Below, one piece after another: positions 36,776 through 46,204 of a stretch of 64,000 bases of DNA. Under the pieces are notes generated by a model. It did not search any database. It worked only from the letters and a program-made list of their open reading frames with translations, and was not told where the DNA came from. The position numbers were made by a program, and so were the translations under genes. The DNA comes from CSP1-4 sp963777975. GTDB taxonomy: Bacteria; Chloroflexota; Limnocylindria; Limnocylindrales; CSP1-4. The stretch's first letter is position 1; each line of letters starts with the position of its first letter. The stretch is taken from positions 310,001 to 374,000 of the forward strand of contig CAVZSO010000013.1 of assembly GCA_963777975.1 (NCBI GenBank), read 5' to 3'.

Positions 36776-37511
36776 CTACGTCGCCAGCGGCCGGCCGTCG
36801 ACGAAGCGGTCCTCGAGGATGGAATCGATGACCCGCGCCAGCTCCTCCGGCCGCGTGAGGAACGGCGAGTGCCCACCGTCGATCTCGATCGGAGACACGC
36901 CCAGGCGCTCGCCGTGCGGCTCGCCTCCCCCACTCGGGGTTCATCGCGCGATCGTCCCGACAGACGATGTAGCTGCTGGGGACGGCCGGCCAGGCCTCCA
37001 GCGGACTCGCCTCGCCGATGACCTGGTAGCACTGGGGTCGGAGTCGTGAGCTGGCCCAGGCGGCGACGTCGGCGATGGCATCGTGAAAGAAGAGCTCGGT
37101 CGCCGTGGTCGGGCCGATCTGCCAGACGTCGCGTCCCAGGTCGGTCCATTCGGCCGTCGTCGGCGGGACCAGCCCGTCGATGGGCTCGGCCTGCCGCTGG
37201 TCGTTGGCGCTCCGTCCCGGTTGGGCCAGGAAGGCCGCCAGAAAGATCAGCCGGTCGATCGGTCGGCGCGCGGCGACGAGCGGGACGACCAGGCCAGCCA
37301 TGGAGTGGCCGACGATGGCGGGCGGGGAGCCGTGGCCGAGGCCATCGATGGCCTCGCTCACGACGGTGGCATAGGCGTCCGCACCCAGGCCGGGCTCCGA
37401 GATCGGCAGATCCACCGCGACCACGCGATGGCCATACGCCTCGAGGGCCGGGATCAGGCGTTCCCAGCACCACGCTCCGTGGAAGGATCCATGCACGAGG
37501 ACGAGATCCAC
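36776..37511 (-). CDS. Alpha/beta hydrolase, EstC/hydroxynitrile-lyase-like (frameshifted)
   Basis: Small esterase-type alpha/beta hydrolase. The N-terminus MDLVLVHGSFHGAWCWERLIPAL and nucleophile elbow IVGHSMAGLVVPL identify the group that includes plant methyl-salicylate esterases and bacterial EstC. An extra base in a C5 run at 36927-36931 derails the frame after MNPEWG; the corrected end reads GERLGVSPIEIDGGHSPFLT and EELARVIDSILEDRF, supplying the catalytic His, with a stop at 36776. Corrected length is about 244. The substrate is unknown. Confidence 0.8.
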
Positions 37512-37654
37512 GGTCGGCCTCCCTGTCTCGTCTCCGACTGTTCCCTACCCCGTCGGGGCCGCCAGCCCGGCCCCTGAGAGGCTACATGATGCGGACGGCC
37601 GCTGGAACCGATCTACGGCAGGCTTGACCGACATGGCCGATCCATGGGACGATT

Positions 37655-38485
37655 ATGGTCATGGATAACAGTGGTTGGCCCCCGGCCAAATCGGAAACGC
37701 AGCCCGCGGACAGCCGGTTACCTGCCATCTACCTCGGCCATGGCGCGCCGCCGCTCCTGGAGGACGCCGACTGGATGGCCGAGCTCGGTGGCTGGGCGGC
37801 ATCGATGCCGAGGCCGAAGCAGATCCTGATCGTCAGCGCCCACTGGCAGACCGCGCCGATGGCCATCAGCGCCACGACGAGGGTGCCGTTGGTCTACGAC
37901 TTCTACGGCTTTCCCGAGCACTACTACCAGATGACCTATGACGCGCCGGGTGCGCCGGAGCTGGGCGAGCGTGTGCGCCGCCTGATGCCTGCCTCCGAGC
38001 CCGTTCTCGAGCGCCCGACGCGCGGGCTCGATCACGGCGCCTGGGTCCCGCTCAAGGCCATGTACCCCGAGGCCACGATCCCGGTCCTGCAACTCTCGAT
38101 GCCCGACCTCGACCCAGCGCACCTCTTCGAGGTCGGCCGGCGCCTGGCGCCCTTGCGCGACGAAGGCGTGCTCATCGTCGGCAGCGGCTTCCTGACCCAC
38201 GGCCTGCCCTTCATCCACGAGTACTTCATGGGCAAGCCAGGGGCGCCGCAATGGTCGATCGACTTCGACCAGTGGGCGACCGAGGCGCTCGATCGCGGTG
38301 ATGTCGACACCCTCTTCGACTTCCGGACGAAGGCGCCCGGGATGCCGTTCGCGCACCCGACCGTCGAGCACTTCGCGCCGCTCTTCGTGACGCTCGGTGC
38401 GGTCGCCAGGCCGGACGATGCGCCCAGTTACGCCATCGAAGGCTATGCCTACGGGCTCTCCAAGCGCTCGTTCGAGGCGCGCTGA
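37655..38485 (+). CDS. ygiD: LigB-type extradiol dioxygenase (DODA/YgiD family)
   Basis: Class III ring-cleavage dioxygenase family (4,5-DOPA dioxygenase-like). Likely metal ligands are the His of YLGHGAPPLLE and of VSAHWQT, with DHGAWVPLKAMYPE and HPTVEHFAPLF forming the rest of the active site. The 276-residue length fits YgiD. Both ATG 37655 and ATG 37661 are possible starts with no clear ribosome-binding site. The natural substrate is unproven for most members. Confidence 0.88.
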   Translation: MVMDNSGWPPAKSETQPADSRLPAIYLGHGAPPLLEDADWMAELGGWAASMPRPKQILIVSAHWQTAPMAISATTRVPLVYDFYGFPEHYYQMTYDAPGAPELGERVRRLMPASEPVLERPTRGLDHGAWVPLKAMYPEATIPVLQLSMPDLDPAHLFEVGRRLAPLRDEGVLIVGSGFLTHGLPFIHEYFMGKPGAPQWSIDFDQWATEALDRGDVDTLFDFRTKAPGMPFAHPTVEHFAPLFVTLGAVARPDDAPSYAIEGYAYGLSKRSFEAR

Positions 38486-38522
38486 TCGCCATCCCCGGCA
38501 TCATGGATCGGTGCACGAGCCG

Positions 38523-39080
38523 ATGACTCAGGCCAGCGCTCCGCAAAGCGGTGAGATCCCGGCCCGAGTCCGGCGCATCCGAGCAGACGAGGGGGCGCTG
38601 CTCAAGACGCTCCGTGTGCGCGCGCTGGCCGAGGAGCCGGAGGCGTTCGGCGAGTCGGTGGCCGAGGCCGAAGCGCGCGATGAGGCCGAGTTCATGGCGC
38701 GGGCTCGAGCGGCGAGCGTAGGCGGACGTCGTGCCTGGTTCCTGGCCGAGCTGGTGCCAGAGCCCGGCTCGTCGGCCGAACACGTCACGGTCGGGCTGGC
38801 GATGGGCCGACGGCGGCCGCCCGACACCTGCATGGTCTTCTCGGTCTGGGTCGCGGGCACGGCTCGCCGTCGGGGTGTCGGTCGCGCCCTGGTCGACGCC
38901 ATCGCGGGCTGGGCACGATCGTGGGGGGCGGTCATGCTCGTGCTTTGGGTCTATCGCTCGAACGAGCCCGCCATCCGATTCTACGAACGCCTCGGGTTCA
39001 GGGTCCAGTGGGACGGACCCGATGCCGAGCTCGGTGCGCCGCACGACGCGCTGGCGATGGTGCGCGGCGTCGAGGGTTGA
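38523..39080 (+). CDS. GNAT family N-acetyltransferase
   Basis: Acetyl-CoA dependent acetyltransferase with motif A MVFSVWVAGTARRRGVGRALVDAIAGWA (the Q/RxxGxG/A pyrophosphate loop reads RRRGVG) and motif B LWVYRSNEPAIRFYERLGF. About 185 residues from ATG 38523. The N-terminus RVRRIRADEGALLKTLRVRALAEEPEAFG is typical of GNATs acting on small molecules or protein N-termini. The acceptor is unknown. Confidence 0.9.
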   Translation: MTQASAPQSGEIPARVRRIRADEGALLKTLRVRALAEEPEAFGESVAEAEARDEAEFMARARAASVGGRRAWFLAELVPEPGSSAEHVTVGLAMGRRRPPDTCMVFSVWVAGTARRRGVGRALVDAIAGWARSWGAVMLVLWVYRSNEPAIRFYERLGFRVQWDGPDAELGAPHDALAMVRGVEG

Positions 39081-39081
39081 C

Positions 39082-39180
39082 CTAGCGCGGCATCATCACC
39101 GCGCCGACCACGAACGAGAAGGCCAGCGCGACGATGATCAGGATCATGACGATCCGGGCCGCGCGACCCTGCGTGTTCAT
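39082..39180 (-). CDS. 32-residue single-pass membrane peptide
   Basis: A very short frame, MNTQGRAARIVMILIIVA then LAFSFVVGAVMMPR. A short polar/basic N-terminus is followed by one hydrophobic helix (about residues 10-28). Its ATG overlaps the yajQ stop as ATGA, the same coupling seen at many real gene junctions in this window. No family is recognised. Chance occurrence cannot be excluded at this size. Confidence 0.5.
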   Translation of the reverse strand: MNTQGRAARIVMILIIVALAFSFVVGAVMMPR

Positions 39181-39674
39181 CGGTAGTTCTGGAACTGCAG
39201 CGGGACCGGGTACCCCTCCCCCTCCTCGCGCAGTCGCGCGATGACCTTCTGCAGGTCGTCCTTGCTCTTTGAGCTGACCCTGACCGCGTCGCCCTGGATC
39301 TGGGCGTGACACTTCGGGTAGTCGTCGCGGATGAGCTTGCTGATCTTCTTGGCCAGGTCCTCGGGCAGGCCACGTCGCAGCTTGATGGTCTGCTTGACCT
39401 TGCTGCCACCGGCCGGCTCGACCGTGCCCCAGTCGAAGATCTTGAGCGACAGCCCACGCCGGATGGCCTTGGACTCGATGAGGTCCTTGACCGCCGCCGC
39501 CCGATACTCGTCATCGGTCAGCAGGCTGATCTCCTCCTTGCCGAGCTGCAGATCGACGGTCACGTTCTTGAAGTCGTATCGGGTGCCGACCTCGCGACGC
39601 ACCTGATCGAGGGCATTGACCAGCTCCTGGCGGTCGAAGTCGCTGACCACGTCGAAGGAGACCTCTCCAGCCAC
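39177..39674 (-). CDS. yajQ: YajQ family cyclic-di-GMP/nucleotide-binding protein
   Basis: Two ferredoxin-like repeats typical of YajQ (UPF0234): SFDVVSDFDRQELVNALDQVRREVGTRYDFK at the start, DFKNVTVDLQ, LKIFDWGTVEPAGG and KKISKLIRDDYPKCHAQIQGDAVRVSSKSKDDLQKVI near the end. Homologues bind c-di-GMP, RNA or nucleotides. Length 165 is standard. The start is GTG 39674, and 1 bp separates it from the upstream gene. Confidence 0.94.
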   Translation of the reverse strand: MAGEVSFDVVSDFDRQELVNALDQVRREVGTRYDFKNVTVDLQLGKEEISLLTDDEYRAAAVKDLIESKAIRRGLSLKIFDWGTVEPAGGSKVKQTIKLRRGLPEDLAKKISKLIRDDYPKCHAQIQGDAVRVSSKSKDDLQKVIARLREEGEGYPVPLQFQNYR

Positions 39675-39675
39675 G

Positions 39676-40121
39676 CTACCTCCCTGTCGATGGATGCGCG
39701 CCGGCCTGTTCGCCGGTCGGTTCGATGGTCGAGTCCGTGCCCACCACGTGGGTCAGCGCCCATGCTCTCGCCCGGCTGATCCGTCGATCGGCGTCGAGCT
39801 CGATGGTCAGCATGCCACGGATACGGGTCCGCGCGGCGGAGGCCCGATCGGTCCAGGCACCGTGGAAGGCGACCAGCACCGTGTCGCCGGACAGCCAGAG
39901 GTGCTCCGCGTCCATCTCGGTGTGGACGACGGAGGCGGCGACGCCGTTGACACCAGGCCCGGATGGCGGTCTGGTCCCGGAGTGGCGGTGCAAAAGGGTC
40001 GGGCCGGAGCTCGGCGTCCGTCGGCGAAACAGTCGACGGCGGCATCGACGTCGCGCCGTTCCCAGGCGCGCTTGAGGCGATCGACGAGATCCTGCGCGTC
40101 GCCGTGGGTCAGCTCTGCCAT
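39676..40121 (-). CDS. NTF2/SnoaL-like protein (two frameshifts)
   Basis: A SnoaL-like cone-fold protein read across three frames: MAELTHGDAQDLVDRLKRAWERRDVDAAVDCFAD, then DAELRPDPFAPPLRDQTAIRAW, then VNGVAASVVHTEMDAEHLWLSGDTVLVAFHGAWTDR to a stop at 39676. Single extra bases near 40017-40022 and 39949-39955 explain the breaks. Corrected length is about 148. The family contains ketosteroid-isomerase-like enzymes and many ligand-binding proteins; the function here is unknown. Confidence 0.72.
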
Positions 40122-40175
40122 GGACGGATTCTAGCCGCGCGGGCTGCACCTCCCTGTCGCGGCCGGTCGGCTGGG

Positions 40176-41781
40176 TCAGACGCGGGCCGCCAGGCCCTCG
40201 ACGAGCCGCTCTGCGATGACGTACGAGCGGCCGCCACCCATGACGAGCACGACATCGCCAGGCCGCACCAGCTCGACCAGGCGATCGGCGGTGGCCTCGG
40301 GCGAGCCGGTGGCGAGCGCCGGCACCGACGCTCGTGCCGAGATGGCCGCCACCAGGTCCGCCGGGGAGACGATCGTCTGATCCGGGTCGCGCCCGGCCCA
40401 GATGTCGGCGATGACCGCGTGATCGGCCGTGCTCAACACGTCGGCAAAGGCGTCCAGCATGGCCGCCGTGCGGTGGAAGGTGAGCGGCTCGTAGACGGCC
40501 CAGACGGGCCGACCAGGGTAGGCGTCCCGGACGGCCTCGAGGGTGGCGCGGATGGCCGACGGATGGTGCCCGTAGTCATCGATCACCAGGACGCCGCCCG
40601 GCTCGCCCTTGACCTCCATCCGACGCCCGACGCCCCCAAAGCTGCCCACGGCGGCCTCGATGGCGGAGCCCGGCACGCGCAGTACGGCCGCCGCCGCTGC
40701 GACGCACAGCGCATCGGCGGCGTTGTGCCGGCCGGCGAGGGGCATCGGCAGACGGAGGTCGCCGGTCAAGCTGCCTCGGACCTCGAGCGTGTCCCACCCC
40801 GTCGCCGAGGGCACCAGGCGCCCGATGACGTCGACACCGCCGAGGACATGCTCGGGATCGCTGGGACGCATCGCGGCGCGCTCATCCTCGGATGGTTCGA
40901 GCGCCACCCGGACGCGCGTCCCTGGCCAGTCGTCGAGGCCATCGGCGACCTGCCGTGCGCCAGCATCGGCGACGTTGACGATGAGTGTCGGCGGGCCATC
41001 CGGACCAGGGACCATCGCGCGGATCCAACCGTCGAACGCAGCCAGCACGGCAGCCTCGTCGGCGAAGACGTCCGGATGATCCCACTCCGCGTTCAGCAGG
41101 ATGGCGACCGCAGGGTGGTACGGCGCGAAGTTGCCGGCGTACTCATCGGCCTCGACGACGAGGACGTCGCCCTGCCCGAGGCGCGCCGTCGAAGCTGGCT
41201 GTGCCGGGCCTTCCGGCGCCAGGAGCGCCCCGACGAAGCCGCTCGGATCGCGTCCAGCCTCAGCGAGGACGTGGACCAGCCAGCCGGTCGTGGTCGACTT
41301 GCCGTGGGTCCCGGCGACCGCCACGAGCGTCTGTCCGGTCGTGGCGGCGACGTCGGCGACCAGCTGCTGCCAGGCCTCGACCGGAACGTCCAGCGTTCGC
41401 GCCGCGACCAGCTCCGGGTGCTCGGGAGCGATCGCCGTCAGGGCCTTGGAGACGGCCAGGCGGTCGACGACCGCTCCCGTCGGTGCGGCGACATGCGCGG
41501 GGTCGTGCGATGTGACGACCACGATCCCGCGCGCCTCGAGCGCGGCCGTGTAGGGCGACGGCGCCCCGGGGTCGCAGGCGGTGACCTGGGCTCCGACGCT
41601 CTGTCGCCAGGAGCGCGGCCGCGGATGCTCCTGCACCGGCGGCGCCGACGACGTGGATGCGCTCTCCCGGTCGGATGTGGCGGGCTGCCCGCGCCGGCGC
41701 CAGGCCAGCCCCGATGTCCGCCGCGGATCGGGTCACGCGAGCTTGCCGGTCGGCTGCGCCAGGCCGCACCTCGCCGGCCAC
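40176..41781 (-). CDS. murC: UDP-N-acetylmuramate-L-alanine ligase (5' frameshift)
   Basis: Mur ligase adding L-Ala to UDP-MurNAc. The ATP site is VAVAGTHGKSTTTGWL; other marks are LLNAEWDHPDVF, PMPLAGRHNAADALCVAAAAA, DDYGHHPSAIRATLEAV and YEPLTFHRTAAMLDAFADV. The N-terminal UDP-binding loop HVVGAAGAGASAAALLA lies in another frame; removing one base near 41602-41607 joins it to QSVGAQVTACDPGAPSPY. The start is uncertain (GTG 41781, 41769 or 41736, none with a ribosome-binding site). Mpl-like activity is possible but the gene order (with rodZ and ftsK) favours MurC. Confidence 0.85.
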
Positions 41782-41803
41782 GCCGGACGCGCCGGCTGAC
41801 GCC

Positions 41804-42265
41804 TCATCGGGCGTCTGATGGGAGCCGGCCAGCGAGCATGTCGAGCGCGGCCGCGGCGCTGGCGATCTTGTTGGCGTGGCGGTCCCCGGACCACTGGGAT
41901 CGCTGCACGGCATGCCCGAGGCCATCGGCGACCGCGATGTAGGTCAGGCCGACCGGCTTCTCCGCCGTGCCACCGCCAGGGCCGGCGATGCCGGTCACCG
42001 CCACGGCGACGTCGACCCCGAGCGCGCGCCTGGCGCCCTCGGCCATCGCGACCGCCGTCTGAGCCGAGACCGCGCCATGCGACGCGAGGGTGGGACCGGG
42101 CACGCCGAGGCTGGCCACCTTGACGGCGTCGGCGTAGGCGATGATGCCGCCCCGAAAGACCTCACTCGAGCCCGGGATCTCGGTCAGCAGGTGGCCGACG
42201 AGGCCGCCCGTGCAGGATTCGGCGGTGGCGATGGTCGAACCCGAGGCTCGAGCCATGGCGATCAC
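41804..42265 (-). CDS. pncC: CinA C-terminal domain protein / nicotinamide-nucleotide amidase
   Basis: Stand-alone CinA C-domain (PncC), which deamidates NMN in NAD recycling. Typical segments are TIATAESCTGGLVGHLLTEIPGSS, GGIIAYADAVK, MAEGARRALGVDVAVAVTGIAGPGGGT and KPVGLTYIAVAD. The first helix appears truncated: a +1 shift near 42268-42277 would add AVEDAALVERAGQV and extend the protein to just after the rodZ stop. I give the conservative ATG 42265. Confidence 0.85.
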   Translation of the reverse strand: MIAMARASGSTIATAESCTGGLVGHLLTEIPGSSEVFRGGIIAYADAVKVASLGVPGPTLASHGAVSAQTAVAMAEGARRALGVDVAVAVTGIAGPGGGTAEKPVGLTYIAVADGLGHAVQRSQWSGDRHANKIASAAAALDMLAGRLPSDAR

Positions 42266-42316
42266 CTGCCCCGCCGCGCTCGACGAGAGCCGCGTCCTCG
42301 ACGGCCGGTGGCGCGC

Positions 42317-43693
42317 TCAGTTCGTGCGTCCGGTCTTCTCCGGCTCGCCGGGCGGCGCAAACAGCCATGTCTCCGGCTGACCGGGTTTGCCGAGGGAGCC
42401 GAGTCGGGTCCCGTTGAGCGTGAAATAGGTCGCGCCAGAGTTGCCGGTCCGGACTTCGATGCTGTTCTGGCCGGTGAATTCGACCGACTTACCGGGCTGG
42501 ATGACGCGCCCACCCTCGTAGCCCGGGACCACCTGGTCGTCGACCCAGACCTTGAGCCAGGCCCGGGCGTCCCGGACGCGGATGACCAGGGCGACGCCGG
42601 TGTAGGCGACGGTCACGTGGCGCTGCTCGGTGGTGGTCTTGTCGGCGGCGCCGGTGGCGCTGATGGTCAGGTCCCAGACGCCCGGCGCAAGCTGGTAGGC
42701 ATCGGAGAAGGCGCCGGTGTCGGCGTCGACGGCGATCTCCTGCGGATCGGGATCGGCCGGCGGCTGGGCGGGCGCCTTGCCGCCGCCGTCCGTGGCTGGT
42801 CCGACGTAGGTGGCGGTCACGATGACCTGCTCACCGGTCGTCGTGCCCTGGACCGGGATGGCGCCGTTGGTGAACATGGTCCCCTGGTTGGGGCTGGTCA
42901 CGCTCAGCGTCGGGGCTTCCCGGCCCGCCGCGACCGGGACGGTGACGATGAGCTTGACGGCCTCGGAGTCCTTGCCGGTGTCCGGGTCGGTGGCCGTGAT
43001 GGTGAAGTCGTTCCGTCCCTTCTTGAGCGGCACGACCTGTTGCCAGCCGCCGCTCGCGTCGGCGGTGACTCGATAGGTTTCCTGTCCGAGGGCCTCGACC
43101 GCGACGGTCGTGCCCGGCGAGGCGGTGCCGCTGAGCGTCGTGGACTCGGCGTCCGGAGCGGCGTTGCTGACAGCGGCCTGGGCGACGGTCAGGCCCGGTG
43201 GTTGCGAGAAGCGGAAGAGCTGCAGCCCGATGTAGCCGGCGAAGGCGAGCACGGCCAGGGTCAGGACGGCCGCCACGAGGAGGCCCCGGCTGAACGTGAA
43301 GCCACCGCGCGGGGCTTCGAGCGGACGCGGCGCGATGGTCGTCGGCTCGTTCCGCCGACTCTCGCCGACCTCCGTCCGCCACTGTGCCAGGACGAGCTCC
43401 GGGTCGAGGCCCAGATAGAGCGCGTAGTTGCGCAGGAATCCCTTGGTGTAGACCGCACCGGGCAGGGCCTTGAAGTCGCTGTTCTCGAGCGCCTCGAGGA
43501 ACTTGGCGCGGATCTTCGTGTCCCGCTCGGCCCGATAGAGGTCGACGCCCTTGCGCTCACGGGCGGCCAGGAGCATGGCGCCCAGGCGCTGGCTGGGCTC
43601 GGGCGCGAGGCTGGCGACCGGGACGACGTCGTCGCGGTCCTGGCGTGCCGCGAGGCGGCGCTCGCTCGGCCGAGCCTGGTCGCGGGCGGTCAT
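42317..43693 (-). CDS. rodZ: RodZ-like protein: cytoplasmic HTH, one membrane helix, Ig-like and DUF4115 domains
   Basis: Morphogenetic transmembrane protein. Residues 32-110 hold the HTH_25 domain (LGAMLLAARERKGVDLYRAE; KFLEALENSDFKALPGAVYTKGFLRNYA). One membrane helix lies at about 137-160. The periplasmic part has two Ig-like modules (about 180-265 and 270-365) and the C-terminal DUF4115 domain (ARAWLKVWVDDQVVPGYEG). At 458 residues it is longer than most RodZ because of the Ig-like insert. It probably links MreB to wall synthesis. It lies downstream of ftsK. Confidence 0.85.
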   Translation of the reverse strand: MTARDQARPSERRLAARQDRDDVVPVASLAPEPSQRLGAMLLAARERKGVDLYRAERDTKIRAKFLEALENSDFKALPGAVYTKGFLRNYALYLGLDPELVLAQWRTEVGESRRNEPTTIAPRPLEAPRGGFTFSRGLLVAAVLTLAVLAFAGYIGLQLFRFSQPPGLTVAQAAVSNAAPDAESTTLSGTASPGTTVAVEALGQETYRVTADASGGWQQVVPLKKGRNDFTITATDPDTGKDSEAVKLIVTVPVAAGREAPTLSVTSPNQGTMFTNGAIPVQGTTTGEQVIVTATYVGPATDGGGKAPAQPPADPDPQEIAVDADTGAFSDAYQLAPGVWDLTISATGAADKTTTEQRHVTVAYTGVALVIRVRDARAWLKVWVDDQVVPGYEGGRVIQPGKSVEFTGQNSIEVRTGNSGATYFTLNGTRLGSLGKPGQPETWLFAPPGEPEKTGRTN

Positions 43694-43835
43694 GGAAAGG
43701 TCACGAAGCTACGGATCCCCGGTGCGATCACGCGGCATGACGTCGTGTCGCGCGCGCCTAGGATACCCGCTCTCGTGCGGGCGGCCCCTCAGCAGGATGA
43801 CCTAGAGGTGCATCCCGGCACCGCGTCCGACCCTC

Positions 43836-46199
43836 TCAGTAGCCCGGGTCGTCTACGGCATCGAGGCTGCGCAGCCAGTTCTCGGGCCCATAGATCTGTC
43901 GCGGCACGGCCGGATTGCGCGGATCCTGGGGTCCGACGACGCCGTAGCGCTCGAGCTCGTCCATGATCCGGCTGGCGCGGTTGAAGCCGACCTTGAGCTT
44001 GGTCTGGAGCATCGACGTGCTGGCCTTGCCGCTGGCCATCACCAGCTCGGCCGCACGCGGCGTCATGTCGTCTTCGGCCATCTGGGCCAGCCAGCCGAAC
44101 TGGCCGCCGTTGCCGCCCTCGCCGTCGCTGAAGGCCACGACCAGCGGATCGTAGTCCGGCTGTGGCGCCTGGGCGCGCCAGTGGGCGGTCACGGCGTTGA
44201 CCTCGGCATCGGACACGAAGACGCCCTGCAGGCGCACCGGTCGGGGCAGGTCGGCTGGCTGATACAGCATGTCGCCGCGCCCGATGAGGTCCTCCGCGCC
44301 GGGCTGATCGAGGACCGTCCGGCTGTCGACGTTGGAGGACATGGCGAAGGCGATCCGGCTGGGCACGTTGGCCTTGATCAGGCCGGTGACCACGTTGACG
44401 CTCGGCCGCTGGGTGGCCAACACGAGGTGGATCCCGACGGCGCGCGCCTTCTGGGCGATCTTGACGATGGGGTCCTCGACCTTGCGGCCCTCGCGCATGA
44501 TCAGGTCGGCCAGCTCGTCGATGACGATCACGATGTACGGCAGCCGCTCCTCCTCGGACACACGCGGGCTGGCGTTGTAGGCGGTGATGTTGCGCTCGGT
44601 CTTGGCCGCCAAGGCCTTGTAGCGCTCCTCCATCTGGTTGACGGCCCAGTGCAGGGCGGCCTTGGCATCGGCTGCCTCGACGATGACGTTGGTCAGCAGG
44701 TGAGGCAGGCCATCGTAGGGCGCCAGCTCGACGCGCTTGAGGTCGACCAGCACCAGGCGGACCTCGTCCGGGCGGGCCCGCATGAGCAGGCTGGTGATGA
44801 GGGCGTTGACGCAGACGCTCTTGCCCGAGCCGGTGGCGCCGGCGATGAGCAGGTGAGGCATCTTGGCCAGGTCGACGGCATAGGCCGCGCCGCTCACGTC
44901 GCGTCCCAGGGCGAAGGTCAGCTTGCCGGTCGCGGCCAGCATGTTGGCGTCGTCGATGAGCTCGCGAAAGCCGACCACCTCGCTGGTGTGGTTGGGGATC
45001 TCGATGCCGACGACGTCCTTGCCGGGGATCGGCGCCTCGATGCGGATGGTCCGGGCGGCGAGCGCCATGGCCAGGTCGTCGGCCAGGCCCTCGATGCGCG
45101 AGAGCTTGATGCGCGCGTCCGGGCGGACCTCGTATTGGGTCACCACCGGCCCGACGTTCGTGCCCGTGACCGTGGCCAGGATCTGGAAGCTGCGCAGCTT
45201 CTCCTCGATGATCCGGATGTTGCGCTCGTGGTCGAGCTTCTGGCCCTTGCCGGTCTCCGGACGGGCGGGTTCGAGGAGCTCCGTGCCCGGCAGTGCCCAA
45301 TCCCTGACGCCCACCGGGACCGGGGTGTCCTCGGCCGCCAGGAGCTCGTCGCCCGGCGCGTCGGGATCACGCGGCCCTGATGCCGGTGCGTGCCCATTGC
45401 GTGGCGCCGCCCGCCGGTGCCCGCAACGCCAGCCACTCCAGCCGGCGATCCGACGGACGTGCCGCGCCCGGACCAGACCGTCTGGCTGATGGGAGCCGGG
45501 CTCGAGATGGGCGAGGGCATATCCGCTTCCGCTGCGGCCTGCGGGGCGGCGTTCGGTGCGGGCGTCCCAGTCGGTTTGCCGCGTGCGGGCGGCGCCGCCT
45601 TGGCCGGCGCGGCCTCCTGGCGCTCGAGTGGACGCGTCATCGCGCCGGCGATGGCCCGCCCGCCGCTGGTCACCGGCGAGACGACATCGCGCACCGTGAG
45701 GTTGAAGAGCAGCAGCACGCCGACGACGATCATGCCCACCAGCACGACGACCGCACCCGGTTGGCTGATGAGCGTCGCGAGCAGGCTGGAGAGCGTCTCG
45801 CCGAACCAGCCGCCGGCCCGCGCCAGCTGGGCGGGCTTGTCACCCTCGCCCCAGGCGATCGACATCAGCCCGAGGGCGCCGAGGAAGACGATGATGCCGC
45901 CCGCCGCGCTGATCTCCCACGACGGTCCCGATGACGGCGCGCGCTCGACGAAGACACCGGCCACGATGAGCAGGATGGGCAACAGCCAGGCACCCTGCCC
46001 GAAGGCCGGTCGGAGCAAGTCGTTGACGTAGCGGTTGAGGATGCCCTCGCCCGGCAGGATGAGCGCGATGAGCGTGACCGCACCCGCTACCAGGAGGACG
46101 ATGCCGAGGATCGAGCGCAGCGTCCGCGGCGAGATCGACGGCCCGCGTGCGCGTGCTCCGGGAGCGGCCGGTACGCGTCGTGCGACGCCGTTGGGCCAC
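43836..46199 (-). CDS. ftsK: DNA translocase FtsK/SpoIIIE (two frameshifts)
   Basis: Membrane-anchored DNA pump for chromosome segregation. The N-terminus starts GTG 46199 (MAQRRRTTRTGRS), then several membrane helices (LRSILGIVLLVAGAVTLIALIL; WLLPILLIVAGVFV; GGIIVFLGALGLMS; AVVVLVGMIVVGVLLLF), a Pro/Ala linker and the motor domain with Walker A AGATGSGKSVCVNAL and Walker B VIVIDELADL. The gamma winged-helix domain is KLKVGFNRASRIMDELERYGVV. Shifts occur near 46142-46144 (extra base in CCC) and 45376-45395 in the linker. Corrected length is about 785. Confidence 0.88.
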
Positions 46200-46204
46200 C
46201 GGGT

